64,000 nt of DNA from Pseudomonas putida. GTDB lineage: Bacteria > Pseudomonadota > Gammaproteobacteria > Pseudomonadales > Pseudomonadaceae. The stretch is from assembly GCF_028682455.1 (NCBI RefSeq), contig NZ_JANHLD010000004.1, positions 248,001 to 312,000 on the forward strand. Reading direction: 5' to 3'. Shown here piece by piece: positions 61,843 to 64,000 of this stretch. The translations under genes and the position numbers were made by a program. The notes below the pieces were generated by a model. It ran no database searches and was not told where the DNA came from. It was given only the letters and a program-made list of their open reading frames with translations. Position 1 is the stretch's first letter; each line of letters starts with the position of its first letter.

Positions 61843-62754
61843 GTGAAAGACGCCATCGCCCGCAAATACCGCCTGATCGTCAAGACTCTCGGCTACGTCG
61901 GCTGGTCGCTGTTCTGGCTGCTGATCTGGGATGTACTGGTCACCATCGACTTCATGCTGTTCTTCAACAGCAAGTTCACCCTGCCACTGATGCCGTTGAC
62001 TCTGCTGGGCTCAGCGCTGGTGGTGCTGGTGAGTTTTCGCAACAGCAGCGCCTACAGCCGCTGGTGGGAAGCACGGACCTTGTGGGGTGGGCTGGTGAAC
62101 AGCTCCCGCAGCTTCGCTCGCCAGGTGCTGACCCTGATCGACGACCCCTGCGACGGGGTCAACCCGATCAAGGCCACGCTGTTGCGCAGGCACATTGCCT
62201 ACGTGAATTGCCTGGCCGCCCACCTGCGCGGCGAGCCGTGCCCGGATGAGCTGATGGCCTTCATCCCGCCCGATGAATTCGAGCGTCGCAGCCGCTCCAA
62301 CAATTTCGCCAATGATATCCTGACCGGCTCCGCAACCTTGCTCACCCGTGAGTACAAGGCCGGGCACCTGGATAGCATTCGCCTGGCACGGCTGGAGTCG
62401 ACGCTTGTAGACCTGTCCAACAGCCAGGGCGGCATGGAGCGTATCGCCAACACCCCGCTGCCCTACCCCTATGTGTACTTTCCGCGGCTGTTCATTTCAC
62501 TGTTCTGCCTGATCGTACCGATTGGCCTGGTCGAATCACTGGGCTGGTTCACTCCACTGGCCTCGACGGTAGTGGGCTTCATGTTGCTGGCCATCGAGCG
62601 GATCGGTACCGACCTGCAAAGCCCGTTTCGCTTCAGTGAGCATCAGATCCAGATGGATGCGATCTGTGAAACGATCGAGCGCAATCTGGAGTCGATGCAG
62701 CGGGATACCCAGGGAGCGGGGGCGCCAGGTAGGAGCGGGCTTGCCCCGCGATAG
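61843..62754 (+). CDS. Bestrophin-family (UPF0187) membrane channel protein
   Basis: A 303-residue membrane protein starting at GTG 61843. It shows the bestrophin-like pattern: two N-terminal spans (YVGWSLFWLLIWDVLVTIDF, PLTLLGSALVVLVSFRNS), then SRWWEARTLWGGLVNSSR, and two later spans (YFPRLFISLFCLIVPIGLVE, LASTVVGFMLLAIERIG). Bacterial members form pentameric ion channels. The last residues (GRSGLAPR) are encoded by a REP element that overruns the 3' end, so the C-terminus may be lineage-specific. Confidence 0.88.
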   Translation: MKDAIARKYRLIVKTLGYVGWSLFWLLIWDVLVTIDFMLFFNSKFTLPLMPLTLLGSALVVLVSFRNSSAYSRWWEARTLWGGLVNSSRSFARQVLTLIDDPCDGVNPIKATLLRRHIAYVNCLAAHLRGEPCPDELMAFIPPDEFERRSRSNNFANDILTGSATLLTREYKAGHLDSIRLARLESTLVDLSNSQGGMERIANTPLPYPYVYFPRLFISLFCLIVPIGLVESLGWFTPLASTVVGFMLLAIERIGTDLQSPFRFSEHQIQMDAICETIERNLESMQRDTQGAGAPGRSGLAPR

Positions 62755-62798
62755 CGATCCCACTGACGCATCGCCTCGCGGGGCAAGCCCGCTCCTAC
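62729..62798. repeat. REP pair overlapping the end of the bestrophin gene
   Basis: Two opposed REP cores (GGAGCGGGCTTGCCCCGCGA and complement) with a 26-nt spacer. The left copy supplies the last eight codons and the stop of the bestrophin frame, so this REP has changed a coding end rather than merely occupying a gap. Confidence 0.92.
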
Positions 62799-62833
62799 AG
62801 CCATTGCATCTTTCCTGCGGCCACCAGTAACAT

Positions 62834-62848
62834 TGAGAACAATTATCA
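62834..62848 (+). promoter_or_regulatory. Fur box upstream of the second FecI-like gene
   Basis: TGAGAACAATTATCA matches the 7-1-7 Fur consensus TGATAATnATTATCA at 12 of 14 positions and lies 18 nt before the sigma factor start. Iron-loaded Fur is expected to repress the sigma/anti-sigma pair. Confidence 0.8.
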
Positions 62849-62866
62849 ATAACCATTGGCACGTTC

Positions 62867-63376
62867 ATGGATACGCCCAAGCCTTTGCCGCGGGATGTCG
62901 AACACCTGTATCTCGAGTACAACAACTGGTTGCGCAATTGGCTGCGCAAGCGCCTGAGCGAAAGTGCCGATGCCGACGACCTGGCCCAGGACACGTTTGT
63001 GCGGGTGATGCGTTCGCGCCAGTCGATCAGCGAACTGCGCCAACCCCTCGCCTACCTGGCCACCATCGCCAACGGCCTGCTGGTCAACCGCTGGCGGCGC
63101 CAGGCTGTGGAACGCGCCTACGCCGAGGCGCTGGCAGCGCAACCCGAAGCATTGGCACTGTCTGCCGAAGACCAGTACCTGTTGATCGAAACCCTGGTTG
63201 AAGTCGATGCGCTGCTACATGGCCTGGGCCCCAGGGCGCGGGAGATTTTCCTGTTGTCGCAACTCGATGGCCTGACCTACAAGCAAATCGCCGCGCAATT
63301 GGACCTGAGTGTCGATCAGGTGCAGAAGTCCATGTGCAAGGCCTTCGCCCTGTGTTACGCCAGCCAGTACGAATGA
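62867..63376 (+). CDS. ECF sigma factor, FecI-like iron-starvation type
   Basis: A 169-residue ECF sigma factor. Region 2 reads DADDLAQDTFVRVMRS, and region 4 has LDGLTYKQIAAQLDLSVDQVQKSM. A Fur box sits just before the gene and a FecR-like gene overlaps its stop by ATGA, so it is the sigma of a cell-surface signalling set for a siderophore receptor. That receptor is presumably beyond the window end. It is clearly different from the FecI at 23632..24120. Confidence 0.92.
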   Translation: MDTPKPLPRDVEHLYLEYNNWLRNWLRKRLSESADADDLAQDTFVRVMRSRQSISELRQPLAYLATIANGLLVNRWRRQAVERAYAEALAAQPEALALSAEDQYLLIETLVEVDALLHGLGPRAREIFLLSQLDGLTYKQIAAQLDLSVDQVQKSMCKAFALCYASQYE

Positions 63377-64000
63377 AAACGGTCCCTGAAAACGCGCCGA
63401 TCGCCCCTGCCGTCCGCGACCAGGCGATTGCCTGGTTCTCACTGGCCCAATCCGGCGACATGTCCGTCGAGGAACACCAGCAACTGCAGCTTTGGCGTCA
63501 GGCCGCCCCGGACCATGAGCGTGCCTGGCAACGCCTGTCAGGCATCCCCTTGCAGTTGCAACAACGCGCCCGGCAGTTGAACAACCCGGTGGCCCGTACC
63601 GCCCTGCAGCAAACCCGTACCCCCACCGCCAACCGCCGCCAGTTGCTCAAGGCCTTCGTCGGCTTTGGCCTGATCGGTGCCACGGCCTGGCAATCACGCG
63701 ACAGCCTCTGGTTGCAAGGTGCGCTCGCCGACTATGCCACCGGGACGGGTGAGCGCAGTCACCACACCCTGGCCGATGGCACGCAGGTCTGGCTCAATAC
63801 GCGCACGGCGCTGGATGTGCGCTACAGCACCACGCAGCGCCTGCTGGTATTGCGCCAGGGCGAAATCGACATCCTCAGCGACAGCCACAGCGACCCTCGC
63901 CCCTTGATGGTACATACCACCGAAGCCCGGTTGCGGGCGCTGGGCACCCGCTTCAACGTGCGCAGCGAACCCAATGGCCATGGCACACTCCTGGCGGTCA
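63373..64000 (+). CDS. FecR-like anti-sigma/signal transducer (3'-truncated by window edge)
   Basis: The first 209 residues are present. The cytoplasmic N-terminal domain (RDQAIAWFSLAQSGDMSVEEH, then QLWRQAAPDHERAWQRL) is followed by a membrane-proximal hydrophobic segment (LLKAFVGFGLIGATAW, about residues 97-112) and the start of the periplasmic FecR domain (GERSHHTLADGTQVWLNTRT, ALGTRFNVR). It would relay occupancy of a TonB-dependent receptor to the adjacent sigma factor. Confidence 0.93.
   Translation, partial: MKTVPENAPIAPAVRDQAIAWFSLAQSGDMSVEEHQQLQLWRQAAPDHERAWQRLSGIPLQLQQRARQLNNPVARTALQQTRTPTANRRQLLKAFVGFGLIGATAWQSRDSLWLQGALADYATGTGERSHHTLADGTQVWLNTRTALDVRYSTTQRLLVLRQGEIDILSDSHSDPRPLMVHTTEARLRALGTRFNVRSEPNGHGTLLAV

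Overview
The window is about 64 kb of GC-rich chromosome from a Pseudomonas, most likely of the P. putida/P. fluorescens side of the genus. This is inferred from gene content, from gene order matching the dpp, piu, opuC/fec, isc and sec-queA-tgt neighbourhoods of pseudomonads, and from many copies of the REP palindrome with core GGAGCGGGCTTGCCCCGCGA. No transposase, CRISPR array or complete prophage was seen.

Layout. 1-8.1 kb: dipeptide/oligopeptide uptake operon (two substrate-binding proteins, an OprD-type porin, permeases DppBC, ATPases DppDF). 8.2-10.6 kb, minus strand: a bacteriocin locus with a short S-type pyocin carrying a colicin E9-like HNH DNase, its immunity gene, the frameshifted tail of a second nuclease, a second immunity gene and a broken small ORF. 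10.8-14.6 kb: amine-related module (NTF2-AraC regulator, FAD amine oxidase, cupin, PotF-like binding protein). 14.7-16.2 kb: prfC. 16.6-20.0 kb: OpuC-type osmoprotectant transporter. 20.1-24.1 kb: fecI-fecR-fecA for ferric citrate. 24.5-25.9 kb: speC with a structured leader. 26.0-32.6 kb: piuA, piuB and divergent piuC plus a Sel1 protein (iron/siderophore uptake). 32.7-34.6 kb: yafV-ybdL. 34.8-43.5 kb: housekeeping block der, bamB, yfgM, hisS, ispG, rodZ, pilF, rlmN, then ndk. 44.0-49.6 kb: complete iscRSUA-hscBA-fdx-iscX Fe-S assembly operon with two predicted adjoining IscR sites, followed by cysE, trmJ and the divergent suhB. 53-58.4 kb: queA-tgt-yajC-secDF. 58.5 kb: tRNA-Leu(CAA), followed by a decayed pyocin fragment and a small lipoprotein gene. 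59.8-62.8 kb: GABA-type permease, GNAT acetyltransferase and a bestrophin. 62.8-64 kb: a second Fur-boxed FecI-type sigma and FecR-type regulator, cut by the window end.

How it fits together. Iron is the recurrent theme: two surface-signalling modules, a siderophore receptor with its reductase and hydroxylase, and Fe-S cluster assembly. A second theme is nitrogenous compound uptake and metabolism (peptides, polyamines, betaine/choline, GABA-type amino acids, ornithine decarboxylation). The most unusual parts are the polymorphic-toxin locus at 8.2-10.6 kb, its relic beside tRNA-Leu 50 kb away, and a hairpin-ended roughly 100-nt transcript candidate in front of speC.
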